Below, piece by piece: positions 1 to 5,903 of a stretch of DNA of 11,669 bases. Every line of letters begins with the position of its first letter. Within the stretch, counting starts at the first letter, position 1. This DNA comes from Streptomyces sp. ICC1 (GTDB taxonomy: Bacteria > Actinomycetota > Actinomycetes > Streptomycetales > Streptomycetaceae), in the NCBI RefSeq assembly GCF_003287935.1, contig NZ_CP030287.1, positions 9,000,418 to 9,012,086 of the forward strand, read 5' to 3'. The translations under genes and the position numbers were made by a program. The notes below the pieces were generated by a model, which was given only the letters and a program-made list of their open reading frames with translations, ran no database searches and was not told where the DNA came from.

Positions 1-113
1 GTGGAAAATAAAAAGCTACCTAACCGTCATCCCCGCCCAGTCGCTACTGGTGTGCACGTCTAGCACTGTGGTCGGACACGCCCTGCATGCCACCCACGCG
101 ATGGCTCACGACA
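1..113. other. Short gene-free left edge
   Basis: This stretch lies downstream of the minus-strand MerR-type gene. Its first ~25 bases are A-rich, which is unusual for this genome. I see no open reading frame with coding character, no tRNA shape and no convincing terminator hairpin. Confidence 0.4.
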
Positions 114-446
114 CTACAGCGTCCGGGCGGAGGATTCGCCGGCGCGGCGGTATTCGGCGTTGATGCGTTGGGCTTCTTCGAGTTGGTCTTCGAGGATGAT
201 GATGCGGCAGGCGGAGTCGATCGGGGTTCCCTGGTCGACGAGTTCGCGGGCGCGTGCGGCGATGCGCAGCTGGTAGCGGGAGTAGCGGCGGTGACCGCCG
301 TCCGAGCGGAGCGGGGTGATGAGGCGGGCCTCGCCCAGGGCGCGGAGGAAACCTTGGGTGGTGCCGAGCATCGCGGCGGCCCGGCCCATGGTGTAGGCGG
401 GGTAGTCGTCGTCGTCGAGACGGCCGAACGAGTCGTCTGCTGTCAT
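114..446 (-). CDS. MerR-type helix-turn-helix transcriptional regulator, 110 aa
   Basis: This is a small DNA-binding regulator. Residues 18-60 form a MerR-like winged helix (YTMGRAAAMLGTT, then GEARLITPLR, then the wing GGHRRYSRYQL). Residues 61-82 continue helically (RIAARARELVDQGTPIDSAC), and residues 84-101 look like a short coiled coil (ILEDQLEEAQRINAEYR). There is no C-terminal effector domain with cysteines, so it belongs with the short, ligand-independent MerR-like proteins common in Streptomyces rather than metal or drug sensors. The N-terminus is strongly acidic (DDDD at 11-14). The ATG at 446 is preceded by AGAGAGG four bases upstream, a good ribosome binding site. A 14-bp perfect hairpin lies 27 bp before the start. 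No neighbour is close enough to suggest an operon. The family call is by recognition of the sequence; the target genes are unknown. Confidence 0.85.
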   Translation of the reverse strand: MTADDSFGRLDDDDYPAYTMGRAAAMLGTTQGFLRALGEARLITPLRSDGGHRRYSRYQLRIAARARELVDQGTPIDSACRIIILEDQLEEAQRINAEYRRAGESSARTL

Positions 447-472
447 TGAACCTCTCTCGTGGAACGCGTGGA

Positions 473-503
473 GGGGCCCTGGTGCCTATGGCACCAGGGC
501 CCC
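473..503. terminator. Perfect 14-bp hairpin with 3-nt loop upstream of the MerR-type gene
   Basis: GGGGCCCTGGTGCC at 473-486 pairs perfectly with GGCACCAGGGCCCC at 490-503 around the loop TAT. No T-run follows on either strand, so if it terminates it does so as a U-less actinobacterial hairpin. It lies 27 bp ahead of the minus-strand start at 446, so it may instead be an attenuator or protective leader of that gene, or end a transcript entering from the right. Confidence 0.6.
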
Positions 504-737
504 GAAGGAACTACTACACCATCTGCCGGCCCTGATACTGCGCCGGCCTTCTGTGTCCGCAGACCCGACTCATGCGTGATCGGGATGCGGGGATCGCGGT
601 TGCTTGACCGGAGACCACCTCACTAACGATGTCCTGCGGTACCCGGGCTTCAACCTGCCGGCCCGGGCGATCCTGATGGCGCTAAGCTCCTCCGTTCTTC
701 CCTCAGTGATCAACTACTTACCAAGCGGGGGACTGTG

Positions 738-785
738 TACTGCTGGTGATGCTTACTGCTGATACTGCGAACCGCTTGTACTGCT
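738..785 (+). repeat. TACTGC repeat cluster, first block
   Basis: Four exact TACTGC copies start at 738, 754, 763 and 779. The spacing alternates 16, 9, 16, so copies 1 and 3 and copies 2 and 4 are each 25 bp apart, giving two 25-bp units. The motif is rare elsewhere in this GC-rich window. Its role is unknown; it could be a binding-site array. Confidence 0.6.
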
Positions 786-926
786 CGTGGCCTGACCCAG
801 CGCCACGTTTCGGCAGCCAGCCCCGTCGCCCGTCGTGCGTCTGCTCTGGCTTGGAACCCCACTGCCGAACTTCCTGGTGGCCGCGCCTGCACTCGACGTC
901 TCCACCAAGGTGCTGCTCACTGACTT

Positions 927-972
927 CACTGCTGGGTACTGCACCTACAGGTACTGCTACTGCGTCAACTGC
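927..972 (+). repeat. TACTGC repeat cluster, second block
   Basis: Exact TACTGC copies start at 937, 952 and 958, with the variants CACTGC at 927 and AACTGC at 967. The 25-bp offset of the first block recurs between 927 and 952. CTGCTCGTGG, which closes the first block at 781-790, occurs again at 977-986, suggesting both blocks derive from a duplicated segment. Confidence 0.5.
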
Positions 973-1198
973 GGTTCTGCTCGTGGTGGCCCCTGATCAC
1001 TGCTGGCCACCCGGTCCGGTCGTCAGTCCCGTCGCCGTCCTGCACCAGCCCTGGCTTCGGAACTCCACCACCGCACCGTCCTGCGCACTGCATCTACGGG
1101 TACTACGGGTCACCCCTCCGGCGCCGTCCGCACCCACACCTCCCCCGCGATCCACGCAGACCGCCCGGCCTCCGTCCACCCACGACCGGCCTTCACCC

Positions 1199-1966
1199 GT
1201 GGTACGCCTGCTCGCGCTCGCCGACAGCTTCACCCAGCACAACGATCAGCTCGCCCGGCTCCAGCCGGCCTACGGCGCCACTTGGGGTCACACCTCGGCG
1301 CAAGTCCTGGTGAGCGCATGTCTGGAGGCCGTACAGGCCATCGTCGACCAGCCGATGTACGCGGGTGTGACGTTGACCGAGGCCACGCTCCGGATCAAGC
1401 AGCTGGCCGTTCTCACCGGACAGGCGGTCCGACATCTTGCCGAGGCCAAGGCACAACTTGGCGCCCCGGCCTCGCCCTCGGACCCGCCAACCAGGAGCGA
1501 AGAAGTCGCACGCCAGATACAGCTCGCACGAGAACTGACGGCTCTGGCTCCAGCCATGGCCCTGGAGTCAGCGAGCGCCGTAGCTTCCGAGATTCACCGC
1601 CGACGGCCCGCGACGACTACCAGGAACGATGCGCTGACTCCCGCCGAGCGAACTGCGCTTCACGCCACGGCCCGAGGGCACATCGTGATCGGCCGACGCG
1701 AGGGGCACGAGTTCGTTCACAGCCGCGGCAACTCCGTACGCATCGACACCCTGCGCGCGCTAGAACACGCCGGGCTCATCGCAATCGAGCCCGGATCCGC
1801 GCCACCGGCTTTCGGCGGAGGCCCCCCGCACGACCGGGTCCGCCTCACCCTCAGCGGAGCAACGGCCGTGACGGCCTTCCTCGGACGTGGCCCCCGCACC
1901 CCAGAACCGTCAGTCCCCCGCGCTCTCGGTGCCCATACCGCCGCACCGCCGGCAAGGGCCCACTGA
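1199..1966 (+). CDS. Unrecognised protein with C-terminal winged-helix-like region, 255 aa
   Basis: I do not recognise this family. From the GTG at 1199 the protein has an alpha-helical N-terminal half (residues 1-135) with two long helices (ATLRIKQLAVLTGQAVRHLAEA around 62-83, and VARQIQLARELTALAPAM around 103-120). After a basic linker comes a C-terminal part (148-228) whose order resembles a winged helix: LTPAERTALHATARGHI, RIDTLRALEHAGLIAIE, then a beta-wing-like RVRLTLSG. That suggests a DNA-binding or DNA-associated protein; this is inference. The last 25 residues are Pro/Ala-rich. The frame stays open back to 746, but that part looks non-coding, so I chose GTG 1199 although no clear Shine-Dalgarno precedes it. 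The start is therefore uncertain. It follows the TACTGC repeat region, which may control it. Confidence 0.6.
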   Translation: MVRLLALADSFTQHNDQLARLQPAYGATWGHTSAQVLVSACLEAVQAIVDQPMYAGVTLTEATLRIKQLAVLTGQAVRHLAEAKAQLGAPASPSDPPTRSEEVARQIQLARELTALAPAMALESASAVASEIHRRRPATTTRNDALTPAERTALHATARGHIVIGRREGHEFVHSRGNSVRIDTLRALEHAGLIAIEPGSAPPAFGGGPPHDRVRLTLSGATAVTAFLGRGPRTPEPSVPRALGAHTAAPPARAH

Positions 1967-2159
1967 CGTCAGCCGACGCCTCCACACCACCACCACCAGC
2001 CAGCGCACCCTTCACCGCCCCGGTGCACCGGCATCACCACCGCACCCACCCCGTCGCGGTCTCCCCCGCATCCGCTGACACCGCCCCGACCCCCGGAAAC
2101 CCCTCTGACCTGCCAAAAAGCCGTGTACCCCGAACCCCTGTCTGGCATATCTTCAGCCT

Positions 2160-2177
2160 GCCCGCGCATCAGCGGGC
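2160..2177 (+). terminator. Weak hairpin between the unknown gene and the DUF4328 gene
   Basis: GCCCGC at 2160-2165 pairs with GCGGGC at 2172-2177 around a 6-nt loop, followed by CTCTTTCG. It lies in the 252-bp gap between two plus-strand genes, so it could end the upstream transcript. The stem is short and the T-run poor. I see nothing else in this gap. Confidence 0.3.
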
Positions 2178-2218
2178 CTCTTTCGCATGTCACGCGTTCC
2201 CGTGGGGGGTACCACTTC

Positions 2219-3013
2219 ATGTCCTTCAGCGCGCCCGGCTCACCGCCTCCCGTCGGCCCCGCCCCGCAGACGCCGCCTCCCGCGGGCGGCCCGGCGTACG
2301 CCCACCAGGCGGTTCGCCACCAGCCCCCGCCGGGCTTCACTCCGCAGCCCGTCAAGGTGCTGCGCTCGCCCCGGGGCCTTGCGACGGCCACGATCGTGCT
2401 GCTCGCGGTCTCCGGGCTGTACGCGCTGCTCCTGACGGGAACCGGCCTGTACGTCGCCTCGGTCCTGCGCGACGGTACGTACCCGGACGCGGGAGCCGAG
2501 GACAGCCTCACCCTGCCGGACGGCTTGATGGCCGTCGTCGCCGCCGTCTCGTTGCCGCTGCTGCTCGCCACGGCGGTCCTGTTCATCATCTGGTTCCACC
2601 GGGTCCACGGGAACGCCGAGATCCTCGGTCCGGACAGGGTCACGCGCTCCTCCGGCTGGGCCATCGGCGGTTGGTTCATCCCCGTCGGCAACCTGTTCAT
2701 CCCCTACCGCATGGCGAAGGAGATCTGGGACGCCAGCCTCCAGCTCGGACCGGACGGGGGCTACCGCCACGTCTCGACCGCGCCCGTCACGTCCTGGTGG
2801 CTGCTGTGGGTCGCGACGTTGATCTCCGACCGCGTCTACAGCCGGCTCTACACCAACTCCAACGATCCGGACGGGCTCGCCGCCGCGGCCGACGCCGCCG
2901 CCGTGAACGGCGTGCTGTCGCTCGCGGCCGCCGTGCTCGCGATCCTCTTCGTGCACAAGCTGACGGCGCTGCAGACCCGCAAGGCCACGGAGGGCCCGTA
3001 CGCGGCCGCGTAG
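2219..3013 (+). CDS. DUF4328 domain-containing membrane protein, 264 aa
   Basis: An integral membrane protein of unknown biochemical role. Residues 1-48 are a cytoplasmic-looking Pro/Gly/Ala-rich tail, as is usual in Streptomyces DUF4328 proteins. Membrane segments are visible at about 55-82 (ATIVLLAVSGLYALLLTGTG), 103-125 (MAVVAAVSLPLLLATAVLFI), 146-162 (amphipathic, GWAIGGWFIPVGNLFIP), 192-203 (SWWLLWVATLIS) and 231-245 (GVLSLAAAVLAILFV). The family signature is the WFHRVHGNAE stretch (125-134) followed by GWFIPVGNLFIPYRMAKEIW (151-170). The frame is open further upstream, but the ATG at 2219 follows a GGGGGG tract about nine bases away and gives the family's normal length. It converges with the minus-strand gene ending at 3039. 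TAGCCC and GGGCTA at the two stop codons (3011-3016 and 3036-3041) form a small inverted repeat that might end both transcripts. Confidence 0.85.
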   Translation: MSFSAPGSPPPVGPAPQTPPPAGGPAYAHQAVRHQPPPGFTPQPVKVLRSPRGLATATIVLLAVSGLYALLLTGTGLYVASVLRDGTYPDAGAEDSLTLPDGLMAVVAAVSLPLLLATAVLFIIWFHRVHGNAEILGPDRVTRSSGWAIGGWFIPVGNLFIPYRMAKEIWDASLQLGPDGGYRHVSTAPVTSWWLLWVATLISDRVYSRLYTNSNDPDGLAAAADAAAVNGVLSLAAAVLAILFVHKLTALQTRKATEGPYAAA

Positions 3014-3038
3014 CCCGAGCGACCGGTTCCACCCGGGG

Positions 3039-3944
3039 CTAGGCGTGGAAGGGGAGGCCGGCGTCGGCCGCGAGCTCCAGGTCGTCGCCCTCGGGCGGCG
3101 GCAGGAGGCTCGCGGAGCCGTCGCTGACGGGGACCACGCCGAGCTCCAGCAGTTCGGCCATGGCCGCGCTGCCCGCCATGTCGCGGACCTGGAGCTGGTA
3201 GCGGGGGGTGGTGCGGTAGGTGCCGCCGGACTCGTCCCCGGTGCGCTGGAGGAAGCCGGAGTCGGTGAGGAAGGCGGCGGCCTTGCCGACGATGCCGGTG
3301 GTGGAACCGGCCAGGCGGCGGGCGTCCTTGGTGGCACCGGTCGCGCTGCGGCGGGCGTAGACCCGCCAGGCGGCCTCCAGGCCGGGGGCGTCGGAGGCCG
3401 GATCGGTGTTCTCGCCGAGCTCCTCGGCGCGCTCCTCCAGGCGGCGGCAGGTCTGCCGGACGAAGGCGTCGACGCCGTTCACGGTGATCCGGCCGATGTA
3501 GCCGTCGTCGGCGAGGTCCTCGGGGCGGGGGAAGGCGAGGGCCGCGACGGCCAGGTGGGCGAGGCCGTGCAGGAAGCGGTCCGCGGAGTCGGCGGTGGCG
3601 CGGCGGGCGTAGTCGCCCATGCGGACGGCGAAGACGGAGTCCTCGCCGGCGGCGACGGCCATTCCCGCCCGGGGGGAGACTTCGAGGACGACGAGGCCGA
3701 GGCCGGTGGCCACCGCGTCGGCGAGCCGGCCGAAGGCGGAGTCCTCGCGGTAGCGGCGCAGCAGCTCGGCGTACTCGGCGTCGCGGGCGGGCAGCAGCTT
3801 GGGCTGGAGCCCGAACGCGACCAGCCGGGCCGCGTCGGCGGCGTCGGCGGGGGTCACGGCGGGGGCCGTCGCCTGGGCCGGCGCGTGGGGCTGCTGCGCG
3901 TCGGGCTCGCTCCACGCGGGGTGCTCGGCGTGGTGGTCGCTCAC
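3039..3944 (-). CDS. Unrecognised Streptomyces-type protein, possible winged helix, 301 aa
   Basis: I cannot name this family with confidence. After a disordered His/Pro/Ala-rich start (1-30) the protein is mostly alpha-helical. LVAFGLQPKLLPARDAEYAELLRRYRED (41-68) begins the folded part and RFLHGLAHLAVAALAFPRPEDLADDGYIG (123-151) lies in the middle. Residues 216-257 look like a winged helix with a basic wing (TTGIVGKAAAFLTDSGFLQR, then YRTTPRYQLQVRDM). That layout is reminiscent of the MukE/JetB-type partner subunits of SMC-like complexes, but no SMC-like gene is present, so this is a guess. The GTG at 3944 is preceded by GAGGAGAC at good spacing. Only 27 natural bases remain upstream before adaptor-like sequence starts at 3972, so its promoter and any upstream partner are missing from this window. 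Confidence 0.65.
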   Translation of the reverse strand: MSDHHAEHPAWSEPDAQQPHAPAQATAPAVTPADAADAARLVAFGLQPKLLPARDAEYAELLRRYREDSAFGRLADAVATGLGLVVLEVSPRAGMAVAAGEDSVFAVRMGDYARRATADSADRFLHGLAHLAVAALAFPRPEDLADDGYIGRITVNGVDAFVRQTCRRLEERAEELGENTDPASDAPGLEAAWRVYARRSATGATKDARRLAGSTTGIVGKAAAFLTDSGFLQRTGDESGGTYRTTPRYQLQVRDMAGSAAMAELLELGVVPVSDGSASLLPPPEGDDLELAADAGLPFHA

Positions 3945-3971
3945 GGGTACGTCTCCTCGGCGGTGCGGGGC

Positions 3972-4041
3972 AATCTATCTGCGCCCACCAAGATCTACGC
4001 ACATTAGACCGCCGGCACCGTCAGATGTGTAAAAGCGACAG
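3972..4041 (+). other. Degraded Illumina P5/i5/Nextera adaptor (assembly artefact)
   Basis: In order, without gaps: 3972-4000 matches the 29-nt P5 flow-cell sequence at 21 positions (including AGATCTAC). Next, 4001-4008 is an 8-nt block in the index position (ACATTAGA). Then 4009-4022 matches the 14-nt Nextera Read-1 tail at 11 positions, and 4023-4041 matches the 19-nt mosaic end AGATGTGTATAAGAGACAG at 17 positions. Total is 49 of 62 non-index bases with exact element order and lengths. This is not native DNA. It marks a join between unrelated pieces and supplies the false stop codon of the PucR-like gene at 4004-4006. Confidence 0.93.
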
Positions 4042-4825
4042 GGCCCGTTCCGACGCCTCCGCCCGCTCCGCCCCCGCCGTCCCCTTCCATGCGCAGCGCC
4101 GCCGCGAAGTCCATCTTGTCCTCCAGCCGGGTCAGGCTCCGGCCGGTCAGCGCCTCGATGCGGCCGATCCGGTAGCGCAGCGAGTTCACGTGCAGGTGCA
4201 GGGCCTCGCCGCAGCGGGCCCAGGACCCCTCGTGCTCCAGGAAGGACCGCAGCGTGGGCACCAGGTCGGAGCGGTAGCGCCGGTCGTAGTCGTGGAGCGG
4301 GGACAGCAGCCGGCGGCTGAAGGAGCGCCGGACGTCGGCCGGGAGCAGCGCCAGCAGCGACATGACGTGCGCGGCCAGGTCCTCGGGCCCGCAGGCGGCG
4401 ACCGGGTCCGAAGCGGCCGTGACCCGCCGGGCGTTGCGGGCCTCCGCGAGCGCGTGGCGCAGGTCCGCGGCCTCGCCCACCGGGGCGCTGACGCCGAAGC
4501 TCAGCCGCTCCCCGGCCCGCAGCGCGCGCGGCAGCGAGCCGCCCGCGGCCCTGCCGACCGCCTCGGGGGTCAGGTCCCCGTCCTCCCCGACGAGGACGAA
4601 GGCGACGGCCTCCGCGCCCGCCGGGTCCCCGTTCCCGGAAGCACCCGCCTCCCCGGCCGGGGCAACGGCGATCCGCTGCCCGGCGCCCGCTCCCAGGCAG
4701 TGCGGATGCAGCAGCACCTCCTCCAGGAGGTCCCGTACGGCCGTCCCCACGGGGAACCCGGGCGCGGGCCGCACGTCCAGCCGCGCCGAAACGGCCTGCC
4801 AGCGTACGGAGTCCTCCGGGCCCAC
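4004..4825 (-). CDS. PucR/CdaR-type helix-turn-helix regulator, incomplete at both ends
   Basis: A transcriptional regulator of the PucR/CdaR type. Counting from GTG 4825, residues 40-155 resemble the GGDEF-like central domain (AGERLSFGVSAPVGEAADLRHALAEARNA at about 104-132). Residues 189-236 are the characteristic C-terminal helix-turn-helix (FLEHEGSWARCGEALHLHVNSLRYRIGRIEALTG). Family members are usually 400-550 aa with an N-terminal sensor domain; here only ~270 residues fit before the divergent TetR gene at 4916, so the N-terminus is missing or the gene is a short form. No convincing start exists: GTG 4825 has GGAG only two bases away. An ATG at 4917 is in another frame and would need a frameshift. 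Residues after about 262 (AFTHLTVPAV) are translated adaptor, so the real C-terminus is unknown. Confidence 0.7.
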   Translation of the reverse strand: MGPEDSVRWQAVSARLDVRPAPGFPVGTAVRDLLEEVLLHPHCLGAGAGQRIAVAPAGEAGASGNGDPAGAEAVAFVLVGEDGDLTPEAVGRAAGGSLPRALRAGERLSFGVSAPVGEAADLRHALAEARNARRVTAASDPVAACGPEDLAAHVMSLLALLPADVRRSFSRRLLSPLHDYDRRYRSDLVPTLRSFLEHEGSWARCGEALHLHVNSLRYRIGRIEALTGRSLTRLEDKMDFAAALRMEGDGGGGAGGGVGTGPVAFTHLTVPAV

Positions 4826-4895
4826 GGCTCCGGTCGCGAGCCGGGCCGCCGCGTCCTCGGCAGCCGCCGTACGGGCCTGCTCGCCCCTTCTGCCG

Positions 4896-4909
4896 CACCC
4901 TCTAGGGTG
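4896..4909 (+). promoter_or_regulatory. Operator-like palindrome over the TetR promoter
   Basis: CACCCT at 4896-4901 and AGGGTG at 4904-4909 form an inverted repeat separated by two bases. It overlaps TAGGGT (4903-4908), a plausible -10 element seven bases before the TetR ATG at 4916, so the transcript may be leaderless. A TetR repressor binding here would control itself and perhaps the divergent PucR-like gene. No clear -35 is visible. Confidence 0.5.
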
Positions 4910-4915
4910 GTCGGC

Positions 4916-5785
4916 ATGGCACAGGAACAGGGCCGCACGCCCGGTAAGACCGCGGCGGGCCGGGGCGGCCGGGCCGCCCGGGGCGGTTACGCGGTGGGCG
5001 ACGCCCGCCGCCGGATGATCCTCGACACCGCCGTCGAGCACTTCGCGCAATGGGGCTTCAACGCCTCCTCGCTGGCCCGGATCGCACAGGACTGCGGGAT
5101 CACCCAGGGCGGCCTGCTGCACCACTTCCGGGGCAAGGAGGACCTGCTGCTGTCGGTCCTGGCGCGGAGCGAGGAGCACGACGTCGACCGGCTCTTCAGC
5201 CCGCCGGGCGAGGGGTTCCCCCCGGTCGCCGAGCACTTCGCCGCGGTCGTCGCCCTCGCGGCGGACAACGCCCGCCGGCCCGGCATCGTACGGATGTACA
5301 ACACGCTGGTCGGGGAGTCCGGAAACCCCGACCACCCCGCGCACGACCACTTCCGGCAGCGCTACGCCCGGGTGCTGGGTCACACCGTCGGCCTGCTGGA
5401 GGCGGGGGCGGCGCGCGGCGAGGTCCGGCCGGGGACGGACTGCGAGGCTGTCGGCCGCGAGATCCTCGCGGTGATGGACGGGCTGCAGATCCAGTGGGTC
5501 CTGGACCCGGAGGGCGTGGACATGCCGGGCCTGTTGGCCGGGTACCTGGACCGGCGGCTGCGGGACATCACGGTGGCGGGCGCGGGCCTGGCTGCGGGTG
5601 CGGGTCTGGGCACGGGTGCGGGCCTGGGCCTGGGCGGGGGCCGGCGGCTGCGGCGGCTGCGGCTGGGGCAGGGCCTGGACCGAGCTCTGGGCCTGGACCG
5701 AGCTCTGGCCCGAGCTCTGTGGCTGGGCCTGCGGTGGGGTCTGGGTCAGCCCGTGGATCGGGCCCTGGGGCGGTGTCTGCAGTGA
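4916..5785 (+). CDS. TetR/AcrR family transcriptional regulator with unusual low-complexity tail, 289 aa
   Basis: A one-component repressor type. After a basic, Gly-rich N-terminus (1-28) the TetR helix-turn-helix is clear at residues 33-79 (RMILDTAVEHFAQWGFNASS, LARIAQDCGITQGGLLHHF, RGKEDLL). The ligand-binding part spans about 85-218 and contains VVALAADNARRPGIVRMYN and REILAVMDGLQIQWVLDPEG, typical of TetR_C domains. The ATG at 4916 fits the conserved start and a leaderless promoter. The normal family end would be near residue 218; the remaining ~70 residues are Ala/Gly/Leu then Arg/Leu repeats encoded by repetitive DNA. The TGA stop at 5783-5785 uses one base of the target duplication and two of the insertion sequence. 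Removing the IS and one AGT gives TAG in the same place, so the protein is unchanged by the insertion. Confidence 0.88.
   Translation: MAQEQGRTPGKTAAGRGGRAARGGYAVGDARRRMILDTAVEHFAQWGFNASSLARIAQDCGITQGGLLHHFRGKEDLLLSVLARSEEHDVDRLFSPPGEGFPPVAEHFAAVVALAADNARRPGIVRMYNTLVGESGNPDHPAHDHFRQRYARVLGHTVGLLEAGAARGEVRPGTDCEAVGREILAVMDGLQIQWVLDPEGVDMPGLLAGYLDRRLRDITVAGAGLAAGAGLGTGAGLGLGGGRRLRRLRLGQGLDRALGLDRALARALWLGLRWGLGQPVDRALGRCLQ
5671..5718 (+). repeat. 18-bp tandem repeat, about 2.7 copies
   Basis: GGGCCTGGACCGAGCTCT occurs at 5671-5688 and again at 5689-5706, followed by a partial copy (5707-5718) ending in the same CCGAGCTCT. It codes for a six-residue repeat (GLDRAL) in the TetR tail. Read in the opposite direction it gives a Gln/Ser-rich repeat (QSSVQA). 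Confidence 0.85.
5781..5783. repeat. Target site duplication AGT, left copy
   Basis: AGT directly precedes the left end of the insertion sequence and is repeated directly after its right end at 6675-6677. Three-base duplications are normal for several IS5-family groups. A chance match would occur about once in 64. Confidence 0.7.
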
Positions 5786-5801
5786 GCCCTTTTCAACCTG
5801 A
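5784..5801 (+). repeat. IS left inverted repeat
   Basis: GAGCCCTTTTCAACCTGA. It matches the reverse complement of 6657-6674 at 15 of 18 positions, with mismatches at positions 6, 10 and 17. Confidence 0.88.
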
Positions 5802-5844
5802 CGGTGGGGCTGTGGTGTTGGTCGGTGTGGGCTGTACGGAACGA

Positions 5845-5902
5845 CGAAGCTCCTGGTAGACGGGTTCTCGACCAAGATCACCCGTGTCCGCCAGGAGCTT
5901 CG
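5845..5902 (+). promoter_or_regulatory. Two-tier hairpin burying the transposase ribosome binding site
   Basis: CGAAGCTCCTGG (5845-5856) pairs perfectly with CCAGGAGCTTCG (5891-5902). Inside it, ACGGGT (5860-5865) pairs with ACCCGT (5880-5885). The AGGAG at 5893-5897 is the ribosome binding site of the GTG at 5904 and lies entirely within the outer stem. In a transcript entering from outside the IS the hairpin would block translation. A transcript starting inside the left arm would lack the partner strand and be translated. This RNA protection is known in other insertion sequences such as IS10 and IS50; here it is inferred from sequence. Confidence 0.7.
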
Positions 5903-5903
5903 C

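Larger units (their letters stand above)
447..1198. other. Long gene-free region with structured and repetitive DNA
   Basis: No frame here looks like a real protein. The open plus-strand frame from 746 translates to a Cys/Trp/Ser/Pro-rich string with no domain character, so I do not extend the downstream gene into it. The region holds the hairpin at 473-503, a second inverted repeat (CCCGGGC at 642-648 with GCCCGGG at 661-667, 12-nt loop), and a dense set of TACTGC copies on the plus strand (536, 738, 754, 763, 779, 937, 952 and 958, plus CACTGC or AACTGC variants at 927, 967 and 998). It may be a long 5' leader or a regulator-binding region for the gene at 1199. Confidence 0.5.

Noticed and set aside
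738..972. CRISPR-like array
   Set aside because: Repeats are only six bases, spacers are irregular at 3-10 bases, and no cas gene is present.
746..1198. N-terminal extension of the 1199-1966 protein
   Set aside because: The translation is rich in Cys, Trp, Ser and Pro with no domain character, and overlaps the TACTGC repeat array.
1282..3042. A 586-residue plus-strand frame, very Arg/Pro-rich
   Set aside because: It overlaps the unknown gene and the DUF4328 gene in another frame and has shadow composition.
2240..3337. Long minus-strand frames opposite DUF4328 and overlapping the 3039-3944 gene
   Set aside because: They are Arg/Gly/Ala-rich antisense shadows of recognisable proteins.
3039..5785. 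A new defence or signalling cluster formed by the 301-aa protein, the PucR-like gene and TetR
   Set aside because: The adaptor at 3972-4041 separates these genes, so their proximity carries no biological meaning.
4004..5881. A 625-residue open frame on the minus strand covering the PucR-like gene, the antisense of TetR and the left end of the IS
   Set aside because: Its middle is plainly the antisense of a well-conserved TetR protein and its start is in the IS. It is open only because stop codons are rare at this GC content.
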